A DNA stretch of 33,187 bases from Anaerolineae bacterium (GCA_030612585.1 JAUWNP010000031.1:1-33187); one strand, 5' to 3'; shown: positions 15,092-22,837, counted from the stretch's first letter. The notes: generated by a model not told the origin, from the sequence alone. Translations and numbers: made by a program.

Positions 15092-16512
15092 GATCGCGCC
15101 GCCGGGCCCCCTGGTGGGTCGTAGTATCCGACATCCTGCTGATCAACGCCAGCGTATCTCTAGCCTACTGGGTGCGCTACGAACTGCGGTGGCTCCGTGA
15201 CGTCACTCAACATCATCCTCTATCGGCTTATGTCCCCTTTGGCCTTCTGTTCACTGTGCTGATGCTGCTGGCCTTCCAGATGGACCAGGTCTACCAACAG
15301 TGGCGCGGGCGCTCTTGGCTTGATCAGACCTACTGCATCATCAACGCCGCGGCCAAGTCCGTGGTGGTACTCTTTGCCATTACCTTTTTTCTGGACTTCT
15401 TCGGACCTCTTCAGTACTCACGGGCGCTTTTCCTGCAGGCAGGCCTGATCGTCATCGCACTAATGAGCGTGGCACGGCTGACGCAGAACGGAATTGAGGG
15501 CCATCTGCGCGCTCGCGGTGTCGGGGCAACCCAGGTCATCATCGTCGGGGCTGGCGAGGTGGGGCGTACCGTTATGCGCACCATCGCGGCACGGCCCGAG
15601 TTGGGCTATCAGATCGCCGGCTTTGTGGACGATAATCCCCAAAAGGGCGAGACCGACATCGGTCGCTTCAAGGCCCTGGGGCCGCTGCGCAACCTATCCC
15701 GGCTGATCGAGGAAGAGGCAGTGGACGAGGTCATCATCACACTGCCCTGGATGTATCACCGCAAGATTATGTCCATCGTGCGCGAGTGTGAGCGGCGGCA
15801 CGTGAACGCCTGCATCGTGCCGGACCTCTTCCAGATGAGCCTGAGTCAGGTGGATGTGGACAACCTGGGCGGGGTGCCGCTGATCAGCGTGCGGGAGGTC
15901 GGATTCGGGAAGGGAGCGCTGCTGATCAAACGCGGAATAGATGTCGTAGGGGCCGTGATTGGCCTGGTGCTGGGGGGCCCGCTCCTGGCGCTGATCGGGC
16001 TGGCTATCCGGCTCGATTCGCCCGGCCCGATCGTCTTCCGTCAGACCCGCGTGGGGGCTGCTGGGAAGACATTCAATATGTACAAGTTCCGCTCAATGCG
16101 CGAGGGAGCCGAAGCAGAACTGGAACAGTTGCGCGAACTAAACGAGGCCGACGGTCCTATCTTCAAGATTCGCGACGACCCACGCCTGACTCGCGTGGGC
16201 CGGTTTCTGCGGCGCACTAGCCTCGACGAACTACCGCAATTGTGGAATGTGTTACGCGGGGAGATGAGCCTGGTCGGGCCACGTCCGCCCCTCCCGGCCG
16301 AGGTCACCCATTACATGGAGTGGCACAAGAAACGGCTGGAGGTACGTCCGGGGATAACCGCGTTGTGGCAGGTCAGTGGACGCAGCACACTCAGTTTCGA
16401 CGAGGGGGTGCTGCTCGACATCTACTACATCGAAAACTGGTCTCTGTGGCTCGATTTCAAAATCCTGTTACGCACCATCCCCAAGGCACTGTTTGGGGAC
16501 GGCGCATATTAG
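15088..16512 (+). CDS. Polyprenyl glycosylphosphotransferase (undecaprenyl-phosphate sugar-1-P transferase)
   Basis: 474 residues. N terminus: four or five transmembrane helices (to about residue 140), then a Rossmann-like CoA-binding domain (VIIVGAGEVGRTVMRTI), then one membrane helix and the C-terminal bacterial sugar transferase domain with KRGIDVVGAVIGLVLGGPLL, SPGPIVFRQTRVG, FNMYKFRSM, DELPQLWNVLRGEMSLVGPRP. It starts extracellular polysaccharide units by moving a sugar-1-phosphate onto undecaprenyl phosphate. Start at the ATGA overlap with GGAGGAAG upstream. No Wzx, Wzy or export genes lie in the window, so further genes must be elsewhere. The last bases overlap the convergent 82-codon frame. 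Confidence 0.95.
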   Translation: MRSRRRAPWWVVVSDILLINASVSLAYWVRYELRWLRDVTQHHPLSAYVPFGLLFTVLMLLAFQMDQVYQQWRGRSWLDQTYCIINAAAKSVVVLFAITFFLDFFGPLQYSRALFLQAGLIVIALMSVARLTQNGIEGHLRARGVGATQVIIVGAGEVGRTVMRTIAARPELGYQIAGFVDDNPQKGETDIGRFKALGPLRNLSRLIEEEAVDEVIITLPWMYHRKIMSIVRECERRHVNACIVPDLFQMSLSQVDVDNLGGVPLISVREVGFGKGALLIKRGIDVVGAVIGLVLGGPLLALIGLAIRLDSPGPIVFRQTRVGAAGKTFNMYKFRSMREGAEAELEQLRELNEADGPIFKIRDDPRLTRVGRFLRRTSLDELPQLWNVLRGEMSLVGPRPPLPAEVTHYMEWHKKRLEVRPGITALWQVSGRSTLSFDEGVLLDIYYIENWSLWLDFKILLRTIPKALFGDGAY

Positions 16513-16757
16513 TACCCCCTCCTCGGCCCCTGCCACGCATTCAGTAGTAGCGTCACCTCTTGGTACAAGCCTGGGCTGGCCCCCAGCCAGGCCGTGACCT
16601 CCTCCCGTTCCGGCTGCCGCCCATCCCACTTCCATCTCGTGGCTTGCTTGGCCACCAGATCTAAGAACCGGCCCCGCCAGGGCTCATCCAGGGAAAACAG
16701 ATCTTCGGTAAGCGCCTTGACTCTTTCTTCCACGATAAACCTTACCCCTTTCCCCAC
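16509..16757 (-). CDS. Small hypothetical protein
   Basis: Up to 82 residues, GTG start at 16757; a GTG at 16733 has a better ribosome site (AAGG 6 bp before). Sequence is charged and amphipathic (ERVKALTEDLFSLDEPWRGRFLDLVAKQATRWKW... VTAWLGASPGLYQEVTLLLNAW), with no hydrophobic segment. No family recognised. It ends 4 bp inside the convergent transferase gene and lies downstream of the peptide operon on the same strand, so it might be its last gene. Confidence 0.5.
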   Translation of the reverse strand: MGKGVRFIVEERVKALTEDLFSLDEPWRGRFLDLVAKQATRWKWDGRQPEREEVTAWLGASPGLYQEVTLLLNAWQGPRRGY

Positions 16758-17016
16758 CCCGTTACATCCCAGATGCCTAGTACGCCAAATGCACGTGAAA
16801 ACTGGGAGATCGCATCACCGCCGCGCCTTGATTGCCTGACTCGTCGTGAAACACGACCAGAGGCCAGCGGAGGACCATCGTCCTCCACTGGCACGGACTC
16901 CCAGTTCAAAGTGAGTGTAGCCCCTGGCTCCATCCCCCTACCGCACGATCATGCCCCAGGTCACCTCGGAGGATACGAGCACGAAGCCACCCCCACACCG
17001 GAGATGTGATGTTATA
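16758..17016 (-). other. Stretch without a clear gene, possible decayed coding sequence
   Basis: On the minus strand, pieces in different frames look protein-like (GFVLVSSEVTWGMIVR then stop; GARGYTHFELGVRASGG; VVFHDESGNQGAAVMRSPSF ending in a stop at about 16780). They could be one frameshifted gene or chance. A 63-codon frame 16742-16933 crosses them but has little internal support. No promoter or hairpin seen. Confidence 0.3.
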
Positions 17017-17223
17017 TTAAGCCCCAACGAATCCTGGCTGGCAGAGTGCCCCGGCGAAAGTCTCCAGCGTATTCGCCTTCACCGCCAGCACGACCTGCTG
17101 CTCCGCTTCTGTGAGGTTGAGAGTGGTCAGCACCTCGCGGCGGCGGCCGTTGAGCAACCGCTTGCAGAAAGTGGAATCGGTGAGGGCCATCCAGACCAAC
17201 TCGTCAATCTTACGTGTGGGCAT
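17017..17223 (-). CDS. NHLP-clan (Os1348-type) RiPP-precursor-like peptide
   Basis: 68 residues. IDELVWMALTDSTFCKRLL, then NLTEAEQQVVLAVKANTLETFAGAL follows the pattern of nitrile-hydratase-leader-type peptides (short helix, 'aL.D..F...LL', 'LT..E...L.a....tle.fa'), which serve as leaders of ribosomal natural products in Chloroflexota, Cyanobacteria and others. The residue run after the leader is short, about ten (CQPGFVGA), with a single Cys, so it may be a leader with a minimal core or a stand-alone regulator. GAGGAGATAAACG precedes the ATG and overlaps the stop of the 49-residue peptide gene, so the two are co-translated. No modifying enzyme is adjacent. Confidence 0.65.
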   Translation of the reverse strand: MPTRKIDELVWMALTDSTFCKRLLNGRRREVLTTLNLTEAEQQVVLAVKANTLETFAGALCQPGFVGA

Positions 17224-17234
17224 CGTTTATCTCC

Positions 17235-17384
17235 TCACGTGCCACTGCCACCGTGGTCATAATAGCACAGCACTGCCCGCCCGGACAGTTCCGCCGCGCC
17301 AGGTGCCACAGGGCCAAGACCCAACACCAGAAGCATCACCAAGGTCATCAACACCAGACCTAGCTTACTACGTTTGTTCTTCAT
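17235..17384 (-). CDS. 49-residue secreted-type peptide
   Basis: Too short for usual gene calls. ATG 17384 has GGGAGGGTGAGCG in front. Sequence: basic start MKNKRSK, hydrophobic core LGLVLMTLVMLLVLGLG, PVAPGAA as a plausible signal-peptidase site, leaving about 18 residues with one Cys (ELSGRAVLCYYDHGGSGT). Either a secreted peptide or a single-pass membrane peptide. Its TGA is part of the ribosome site of the NHLP-like gene. A promoter with direct repeats lies just upstream. No family recognised. Confidence 0.6.
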   Translation of the reverse strand: MKNKRSKLGLVLMTLVMLLVLGLGPVAPGAAELSGRAVLCYYDHGGSGT

Positions 17385-17413
17385 CGCTCACCCTCCTTCC
17401 CTTATCGAACCTA

Positions 17414-17428
17414 ATGTTATGATAACAT
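17414..17428. promoter_or_regulatory. 15-bp perfect palindrome over the peptide-operon -10 region
   Basis: ATGTTAT-G-ATAACAT: two 7-bp arms around one base. It covers the -10 box of the minus-strand peptide promoter, a good place for a repressor. Confidence 0.6.
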
Positions 17429-17454
17429 AGGCCTCTTAACAAACCTCTTAACAA
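17419..17454 (-). promoter_or_regulatory. Peptide-operon promoter with SARP-like direct repeats
   Basis: Read on the minus strand: TTGTTAAGAGG (17454-17444), one base, TTGTTAAGAGG (17442-17432), 7 bp, then TATCAT (17424-17419). Direct repeats one helical turn apart ending 7-8 bp before the -10, with a poor -35 at 17 bp, is the arrangement described for SARP activators. Alternatively the second TTGTTA with TAACAT at 17-bp spacing forms an ordinary promoter. Confidence 0.6.
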
Positions 17455-17485
17455 CAAGCCTGTTTTTCGCATTTTCCGAACAAAC

Positions 17486-17509
17486 AAAAAGGCTGCCTGG
17501 GGGCAGCCT
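17486..17509 (-). terminator. Rho-independent terminator of the STAND-SARP gene
   Basis: On the minus strand AGGCTGCC, 4-base loop, GGCAGCCT, then TTTTT and further T-rich sequence. It lies 45 bp after the regulator stop and separates it from the peptide operon. Confidence 0.92.
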
Positions 17510-17554
17510 CCACAGATCAGGTTTAGATTCTGGGGAATACGTGGAACGGTGGAC

Positions 17555-20500
17555 TCAGTCCGGCTTCTCTTCGGCGATCCGCTCGTATAATCTCTTTGTC
17601 TCAATCGAAGGTTCGACATTCAACTCCCGCCTGAGAATCTCCTGGCAACGGTGGTACTGAGCCAACGCCTCGGAACGCCGGCCCACCTCGGCGTGGCAGT
17701 GCATAAGGCGCCGATGGACGTCCTCACGCAGTTCATCCACCTCCAGGGCTCGCCTGTACCAGCCGATCGCCTCTGCAAACTCTCTCCGCGCCTCGTGGCA
17801 CCGCCCCATCCCAATCAATGTCTCAATATACATCTCCCGGAGCGCCTCCCGCTTCGGCACGCACCACAACCGCTCCACCTCGGGCAAGAAATCCCCCCGG
17901 TAGAGCGCGACCGCGCGCCGCCACAGGTTCTCTGTCTGCCAGTCCCGGGGCGGCAGGAGCCGCGCCCGCTCGACTAGCGCCTCGAACTCTTCGACGTCGA
18001 ACCAGTAATCTACGTCGCCCAGCCGATATCGTCCTCCCTCCACCACCACGGCGTCGGCGCCCACGGCGCGGCGCATCCGGTGGAGCGTGGTGTGGAAACT
18101 ATACGTCATCTTTTTCGCAGATAACTCGGGCCAGAAGACCACCCCGATGGCGCCCCGCTCCAGGGGTCCGTGTAGGAGAATGTAGAAGAATAATTCCTTG
18201 GCCATCGCCGCCTGCCACTCGGAAGACGAAACAGGGTGCCCATCGCGGACGACCCGCCCCTCACCGAAGGCATAGATCTCCAAACGACTCGCCTCACCTT
18301 CCTCCGCTCCTGCATCTCCTTGCACCAACTCTTCCCCGAAGGCCCTCAAATGCCCGATTTTCTCAGCGATGGCACTGCAGGCGGTCACGCCTTCGGCAAC
18401 ACCTAGTCTCAAAAGTTCCTCAGCGTGCTGTCCCTCCACGACCACAAACTGGTCTGTGCCGATCTCGTCCGCCAGGCCTATCGCCCGGCGTAATTCCACA
18501 ACAGCCTGCGGCTGATTCCCAGCCAACAAATGGGCTTTGGCCAGCAGGAACCGGGCCCGGGCCAACTCACGCTTCGCCTGCCGCCGCTCCAGGAAATGCA
18601 CGGCCTCAGAGAGAAAACGGAGCCCCGTTTCGACTTCGCCGCTTTCGGCCAACGTGATCCCCTCGGCCACAGGCAGCAATCCGCGCTCCTCGAAATCCAG
18701 CCTCTTCTCCTCAGCCAACTGGTGGGCCTGCTCCAACACAGTGAGCGCCCGCGTGTGATCCCCCTGCCAGCGGTACATGTCCATCCGCGCCGCTAGGACT
18801 CGGACAGCCATGCCCGGCCTACTCTCTCGCGCGATCTGCCAGGCGACGTTGTAAAAGGATGCGGCACGCTGGTAGGCTCCAACGTCCCGGTAGACGCTGG
18901 CCATCCCATCCGAGATGTTGGCCTGGCCGCGCAGATCGCCCCCACGATGCGCGGCCGCCAGTCCCTCCTCGTACAACGCCAGCGCCTCACGATACTCTCC
19001 ACGATCGTAGTGGAGCATGCCCAAGTTATTGAGCACCCCAGCCAGTTGTGTGGGCGATCCCAGCCGCCTCCCGATGGCCAGCGCCTCGTTCAGGCAGGCG
19101 GCCGCCTCGTCGAAGCGCCCGTGAGGAGCAAACGCGAACGTCAAGTCCTGCAGTAGGTTGACCACATCGTAGGGGCTGCCGACCTGCCGGAACAGCGCCA
19201 ACGCATCCTGCAGTTTGGCCACCCCCTCAGCGAGACGGCCCAGCCTGACGTAGGCCGTCCCGATCAGCCGCCGGGCCTGCGCCCGTTCCATTACCTCGTC
19301 TTCACCCAGCATCTCCAACGCAGTCCGTGCCTCTGCAATCACGTCCTCGTAGCGGCCTTCAAACAGTCCCAACGTCGCACGCTGGATGTGCACCTTAGCC
19401 AGACGGGCCATGTCTCTTCGGGTGGCAAACCCGGCCTCGGCGTGAGACAGCGCCTGCCGTGCCCGCTCGTAGTCGTAACGGTCGGTGAGCACCTTGCTCT
19501 GATAGAGCGCCAGCCGGGGGGCTTGAGGCCTGGCCTCCTCGGGCAGCGCCTCCGCCCAGCGCAGGAGCGTCTCGACCCACCCCCGCGCGAACCACTCCAT
19601 CGCCACCCGCTCCATAAGTACTGTCGCGTCCGGATAGTCCTCGGCAGCCAGGTAGTGGTAGGCCGCCTCTTCCACGTCGTCGTCCCGCTCGAACCGCTTC
19701 GCGGCGCGCAGGTGCAGTTCGGTGTAGCGGGTCGGGTCGCGCTGGCGCAACTGCTCGTGCAGGAAGTCGCGGAACAGATTGTGGTAGCGATAGGTCGCCG
19801 CGCCCCCTTTCCCAAAACGGGTGACGAAGAGATTGCGCCGCTCCACCTCCGCCAGCAGAGCACGCGCCCCCCCAATCTGCAAGACCTCGCGGCACAGCCA
19901 TGGCGACATCTCACGCAGCAAAGCCGAGGTGCGCAGAAAATGCTGGACGTCAGGCGGCTGCCGGCTCAATACCTCTCTGGCCAGGTAGTCGAACGTCTCG
20001 GCCGTAGCCCGCCCCGCATCAAGCAGGGTAGCCCTGGCCTCGTCGCGCAGCATATCGGCCAGCAGCAAGACGCCGGTGATCCAGCCCTCGGAGTTAGTGG
20101 CCATCGCTTCCGCTTGGCTTTGAGAGATCTCGATGCGCGCTAGTTGCAGAAGATTCCGGATCTCCTGGGGATCGAAGCGCAGGTCCTGGGCCGTCAGGCC
20201 GATGAGTTGGCGCTTGGCAACCAGGCGGGTGACAGGGACGTCGGGCAGCGCGCGGCTGCCCAGCATCAGGTGGCAGTTGAAGGGGAAAACCTCAAGCAGA
20301 CGGCGGATAAACGGCTGGATGCCGAAGGCACCGCCCAGTGCCTCATAGTTATCCACCACGACGACGAAGGGCGTGTCAATCTCAAGCATCTCGTTGACCA
20401 ACTCTCCCACAATCACGGTCGGGTCGCGGAAGAGATCGCCAGACAACGAAGCCAACGCTGCCCGGGTGCGCTTGCCGAAGCCTCGGAAGCACTCGCCGAT

Positions 20501-20761
20501 AGCGCCCACCAGGTACTCGATGAACGCACCCAGATCACGGTCGCGCTCGTCGGCGGTGTACCAACACACTGGCAGAGGGCTGTGCTGCGCGAAGTCCACC
20601 AACGCCGACGTCTTGCCATAGCCGGCCGGGGCGGAGACAAATGTCAACTTACACTCGAGTCCGCGCTCGATGATCTGGCACACCTGCGGCCGGTGCAGGA
20701 GGCCAGCAGGACTGGGGACCAGCAGTTTGGAACGGACGAGAGTAAGTGCAGAGACAACCAC
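17555..20761 (-). CDS. MalT-like STAND ATPase with TPR array and C-terminal SARP/BTAD domain
   Basis: 1068 residues. Walker A APAGYGKTS (Lys 50) and Walker B FVVVVDNYEAL (Asp 137) mark an NTPase of the MalT/LuxR STAND class; a helical arm follows with YRYHNLFRDFLHEQL. Residues about 350-790 are tetratricopeptide-like repeats for ligand sensing. The last about 250 residues hold an OmpR-type winged helix (RLEIYAFGEGRVVRDG ... FFYILLHGPLERGAI) and a bacterial transcriptional activation domain (FDVEEFEALVERARLL ... WYRRALEVDELREDVHRRLM), as in SARP activators, in place of the usual LuxR HTH. Such proteins switch on nearby metabolite or peptide genes when a ligand opens the STAND switch. GTG 20761 has GGAG about 10 bp before. 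The peptide operon downstream is the natural target candidate. Confidence 0.9.
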   Translation of the reverse strand: MVVSALTLVRSKLLVPSPAGLLHRPQVCQIIERGLECKLTFVSAPAGYGKTSALVDFAQHSPLPVCWYTADERDRDLGAFIEYLVGAIGECFRGFGKRTRAALASLSGDLFRDPTVIVGELVNEMLEIDTPFVVVVDNYEALGGAFGIQPFIRRLLEVFPFNCHLMLGSRALPDVPVTRLVAKRQLIGLTAQDLRFDPQEIRNLLQLARIEISQSQAEAMATNSEGWITGVLLLADMLRDEARATLLDAGRATAETFDYLAREVLSRQPPDVQHFLRTSALLREMSPWLCREVLQIGGARALLAEVERRNLFVTRFGKGGAATYRYHNLFRDFLHEQLRQRDPTRYTELHLRAAKRFERDDDVEEAAYHYLAAEDYPDATVLMERVAMEWFARGWVETLLRWAEALPEEARPQAPRLALYQSKVLTDRYDYERARQALSHAEAGFATRRDMARLAKVHIQRATLGLFEGRYEDVIAEARTALEMLGEDEVMERAQARRLIGTAYVRLGRLAEGVAKLQDALALFRQVGSPYDVVNLLQDLTFAFAPHGRFDEAAACLNEALAIGRRLGSPTQLAGVLNNLGMLHYDRGEYREALALYEEGLAAAHRGGDLRGQANISDGMASVYRDVGAYQRAASFYNVAWQIARESRPGMAVRVLAARMDMYRWQGDHTRALTVLEQAHQLAEEKRLDFEERGLLPVAEGITLAESGEVETGLRFLSEAVHFLERRQAKRELARARFLLAKAHLLAGNQPQAVVELRRAIGLADEIGTDQFVVVEGQHAEELLRLGVAEGVTACSAIAEKIGHLRAFGEELVQGDAGAEEGEASRLEIYAFGEGRVVRDGHPVSSSEWQAAMAKELFFYILLHGPLERGAIGVVFWPELSAKKMTYSFHTTLHRMRRAVGADAVVVEGGRYRLGDVDYWFDVEEFEALVERARLLPPRDWQTENLWRRAVALYRGDFLPEVERLWCVPKREALREMYIETLIGMGRCHEARREFAEAIGWYRRALEVDELREDVHRRLMHCHAEVGRRSEALAQYHRCQEILRRELNVEPSIETKRLYERIAEEKPD

Positions 20762-20819
20762 GCTTGTGGGCTCCTACGACCGCTGACTCGCTAATTCGCA
20801 CAGAATCACAATTTCATAA

Positions 20820-20848
20820 AGTATACCCCCACACTGACAAAGAGGCAA
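20820..20848 (-). promoter_or_regulatory. Promoter of the STAND-SARP gene
   Basis: Minus strand TTGCCT (20848-20843), 17-bp spacer, TATACT (20825-20820), about 60 bp before the GTG. The -35 is only 4 of 6 consensus. Confidence 0.6.
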
Positions 20849-20883
20849 ACCGCCGCATCAATGTCCCACACTATTGTCCGATT

Positions 20884-20995
20884 GGTATCTTCTCAAAAAG
20901 TTGGGGCGAAAGTAGGTCGGATTTGCTATCCGACCCTGTGGCGGTTAGCAAAACCGCCCTACGCTGCCCTTGCCCCAAGGTATTGAGAAGATACT
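20884..20995. repeat. REPIN/MITE-like inverted pair of GTAG hairpins
   Basis: Outer stem of about 13 bp (TATCTTCTCAA at 20886-20896 with its complement at 20983-20993), then TTGGGGC/GCCCCAA (20901-20907, 20972-20978). Inside are two hairpins, GGTCGGAT..ATCCGACC (20915-20935) and GGCGGTT..AACCGCC (20940-20958), which are inverted copies of each other. Each is preceded at its 5' foot by GTAG on its own strand (20912-20915; complement CTAC 20959-20962), the tetranucleotide recognised by REP-associated Y1 transposases. About 112 bp; no gene inside. Lies between divergent regions, so it is not a terminator for either neighbour. Confidence 0.75.
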
Positions 20996-21057
20996 CCGAT
21001 TGCACTTGTGCGTTTGCCCCAACCATTGTACCATGGGCCCCATTAAATTGACGTAGT

Positions 21058-21372
21058 CTGCAGAGAAAGACGAATATCTACTTCGCTGGCTCCATCCGTG
21101 GGGGGCGGGATGACGCGGCGCTCTACCGCCAGATCATCGCGATGCTGATGGAATACGGGGAGGTGCTCACCGAACACGCCGGTGATGCAAGCCTGACTCG
21201 CGCTGGGGAGTATGGGCCGTCCGACGAGGCGATCTACGGGCGGGATATGGCATGGCTGACGGAGGCCAACACAGTGGTCGCCGAGGTCACCATCCCCAGC
21301 CACGGCGTGGGATACGAGGTCGCCTGGGCCGAGGCGCTGGGCAAGCCAGGGGGCTCGGTCAGAGACCGGCAC
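21058..21372 (+). pseudogene. Truncated nucleoside 2-deoxyribosyltransferase / DNPH1-like gene
   Basis: Frame from about 21067 reads NIYFAGSIRGGRDDAALYRQ, then EYGEVLTEHAGD, SDEAIYGRDMAWLTEANTVVAEV and HGVGYEVAWAEALGKPGG, which are the conserved blocks of 2'-deoxynucleoside 5'-phosphate N-hydrolases (catalytic Glu in VVAEV). There is no ATG, GTG or TTG before the first block (only CTG 21058), and the usual last about 40 residues are replaced by unrelated sequence after GKP. Both ends broken; sits against the 3' end of the aminotransferase. The region 20850-21057 otherwise holds only the REPIN-like element. Confidence 0.75.
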
Positions 21373-21394
21373 CAGCGACTTTTCAGATGGCCTT

Positions 21395-22642
21395 TTAGTA
21401 CCCCAGTTCCTTCTTCAGCACCAAGCCAAGCCTGCGAATACCTTCGACGATGACATCCGGCGGGCAGTAGGAGAAGTTGAGTCGCATGGCGTTGTGTCCC
21501 CCATCCTGATTGGGATAGAAGTGGACGCCAGGCACGTAGGCGACATTCTCGGCGATGACCTTCTTCGCAAACTCAAGTGTGTCAATGGGCTCCGGCACAC
21601 GCGCCCAGAGGAACAACCCACCATGCGGACGGGTCCAACTGCTGCCCTCAGGCCAGAACTCGGCCAGCGCATCAAGCATCGTATCCCGGCGCTCCTTATA
21701 GACCTGGCATATATGCTTGACGTGAGGCTTGATCAACCCACGCTGGCAGATGTCGTTGGCAACGTATTGGATGAAGGAACTCGTGTGCAGATCAGCGCCC
21801 TGCTTGGCCTGCACGAAGCGCAGCATCAGCACCTCCGGGCAGACGATCCATCCCAACCGCAGGCCCGGGGCCATAATCTTGGAAAAGGTCCCCAGGTAGG
21901 TAGTGCGCTCAGGGATGAAGGTGCAGATAGGAGGGATGTCCTCGCCCTCGTACCGCAACTGGCCGTAGGGGTCGTCCTCGACGACCGGGAGGTTCAGTTT
22001 CGTAGCGACCTCTGCCAGTTGCTGGCGGCGCTCCAGGGGCATCGTCGTACCGGCAGGGTTGTGGAAGTTGGGCAGAACGTAGATAAACTTGGGCGGCTTG
22101 CCGAAGTCGGCGAGCACCTTTTCGTAGGCATGCTCCATCTCATCCACGATCATGCCATACTCATCGAGGCGCACGGTGTGATAGCGTGCCTGATAAGCGT
22201 TCCAGGCCTGGATCGCTCCCAGGTAGGTGGGACGGCCGGTGAGCACGAAGTCACCGGGGTCAATGAAAATCTTGCCAATCAGGTCCAGGGCCTGCTGAGA
22301 ACCATTGGTCAGCAGGACGTTGCCGGGCACGGCCGGGACGCCATACTTGTGCATTGTGGTGGCCAGGTACTCCTTGAGCGGTCCATACCCCTCAGTGGCG
22401 CCATATTGCAGTGCCTTGGCGCCGTCCTCGTGGATGATGTAGCGGCAGGCTTCCTCGACCTCGCGCAGAGGGAAGAGGTCCGGGGCTGGCAGACCACCGG
22501 CGAAGGAGATGATGTCCGGCTGTTGGGTCAGTTTGAGCAGTTCGCGGATGGCGGAACTCTTCATGCCTTCCGTGCGAGAGGCCAGGTGCGGCGCCCAATC
22601 CAGCACTGGTATGTCGCGGTACAGATCAAAATTCAGTTCCAT
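21395..22642 (-). CDS. PLP-dependent class I/II aminotransferase (LysN/2-aminoadipate type)
   Basis: 415 residues. Fold type I signatures: SFAGGLPAPDLFP, LQYGATEGYGPLK, PNFHNPAGTTM (Asn binding PLP), VVEDDPYGQLRYEG (Asp), and Schiff-base Lys 255 in YLGTFSKIMAPGLRLGW. The C-terminal HNAMRLNFSYC block carries the substrate-carboxylate Arg. The pattern is that of multi-substrate (aromatic, branched-chain, 2-aminoadipate) aminotransferases and of MocR-like catalytic domains, but no HTH is present. Cytosolic. AGGAGGTGAACG precedes the ATG. Probably transcribed from the promoter at 22838-22866 through the CoA-transferase remnant. Confidence 0.93.
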   Translation of the reverse strand: MELNFDLYRDIPVLDWAPHLASRTEGMKSSAIRELLKLTQQPDIISFAGGLPAPDLFPLREVEEACRYIIHEDGAKALQYGATEGYGPLKEYLATTMHKYGVPAVPGNVLLTNGSQQALDLIGKIFIDPGDFVLTGRPTYLGAIQAWNAYQARYHTVRLDEYGMIVDEMEHAYEKVLADFGKPPKFIYVLPNFHNPAGTTMPLERRQQLAEVATKLNLPVVEDDPYGQLRYEGEDIPPICTFIPERTTYLGTFSKIMAPGLRLGWIVCPEVLMLRFVQAKQGADLHTSSFIQYVANDICQRGLIKPHVKHICQVYKERRDTMLDALAEFWPEGSSWTRPHGGLFLWARVPEPIDTLEFAKKVIAENVAYVPGVHFYPNQDGGHNAMRLNFSYCPPDVIVEGIRRLGLVLKKELGY

Positions 22643-22664
22643 CGTTCACCTCCTGACTTGAGAT

Positions 22665-22800
22665 TTATGGTCGGGCAGCGCAACAAATAGCCCGCCATAG
22701 CCAACGGCGTGACGATTCCTTGTGCGAAAACGTCGCCGTCGGCTACCTGGCGGGCGCTGCAGACGAATATCAATTCACCAACCGTGTCATCGGTTGCCAT
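22665..22800 (-). pseudogene. CoA-transferase (beta subunit-like) N-terminal remnant
   Basis: Minus-strand ATG 22800 begins MATDDTVGELIFVCSARQVADGDVF..GIVTPLAMAGYLL, the typical start of glutaconate/3-oxoacid CoA-transferase beta subunits (TxxELMVVAAAREIxDGxxVFxGIGLPLLAA). Homology ends after about 43 residues, and the frame runs into the aminotransferase ribosome site. A good promoter precedes it. Now probably only a leader. Confidence 0.65.
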
Positions 22801-22837
22801 GCGGGCCCTGTACTGTTCCAGCCTTGCTCCCGCTGTA

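Noticed and set aside
20884..20995. Transcription terminator or riboswitch
   Set aside because: No T-run and no gene positioned to use it; inverted hairpins with GTAG feet fit a REPIN-like element better, though a structured RNA is not excluded.
21494..22690. Long plus-strand frame of 398 codons opposite the aminotransferase
   Set aside because: It is fully antisense to a clear aminotransferase, has no recognisable motifs and no ribosome site; a GC-rich shadow frame.
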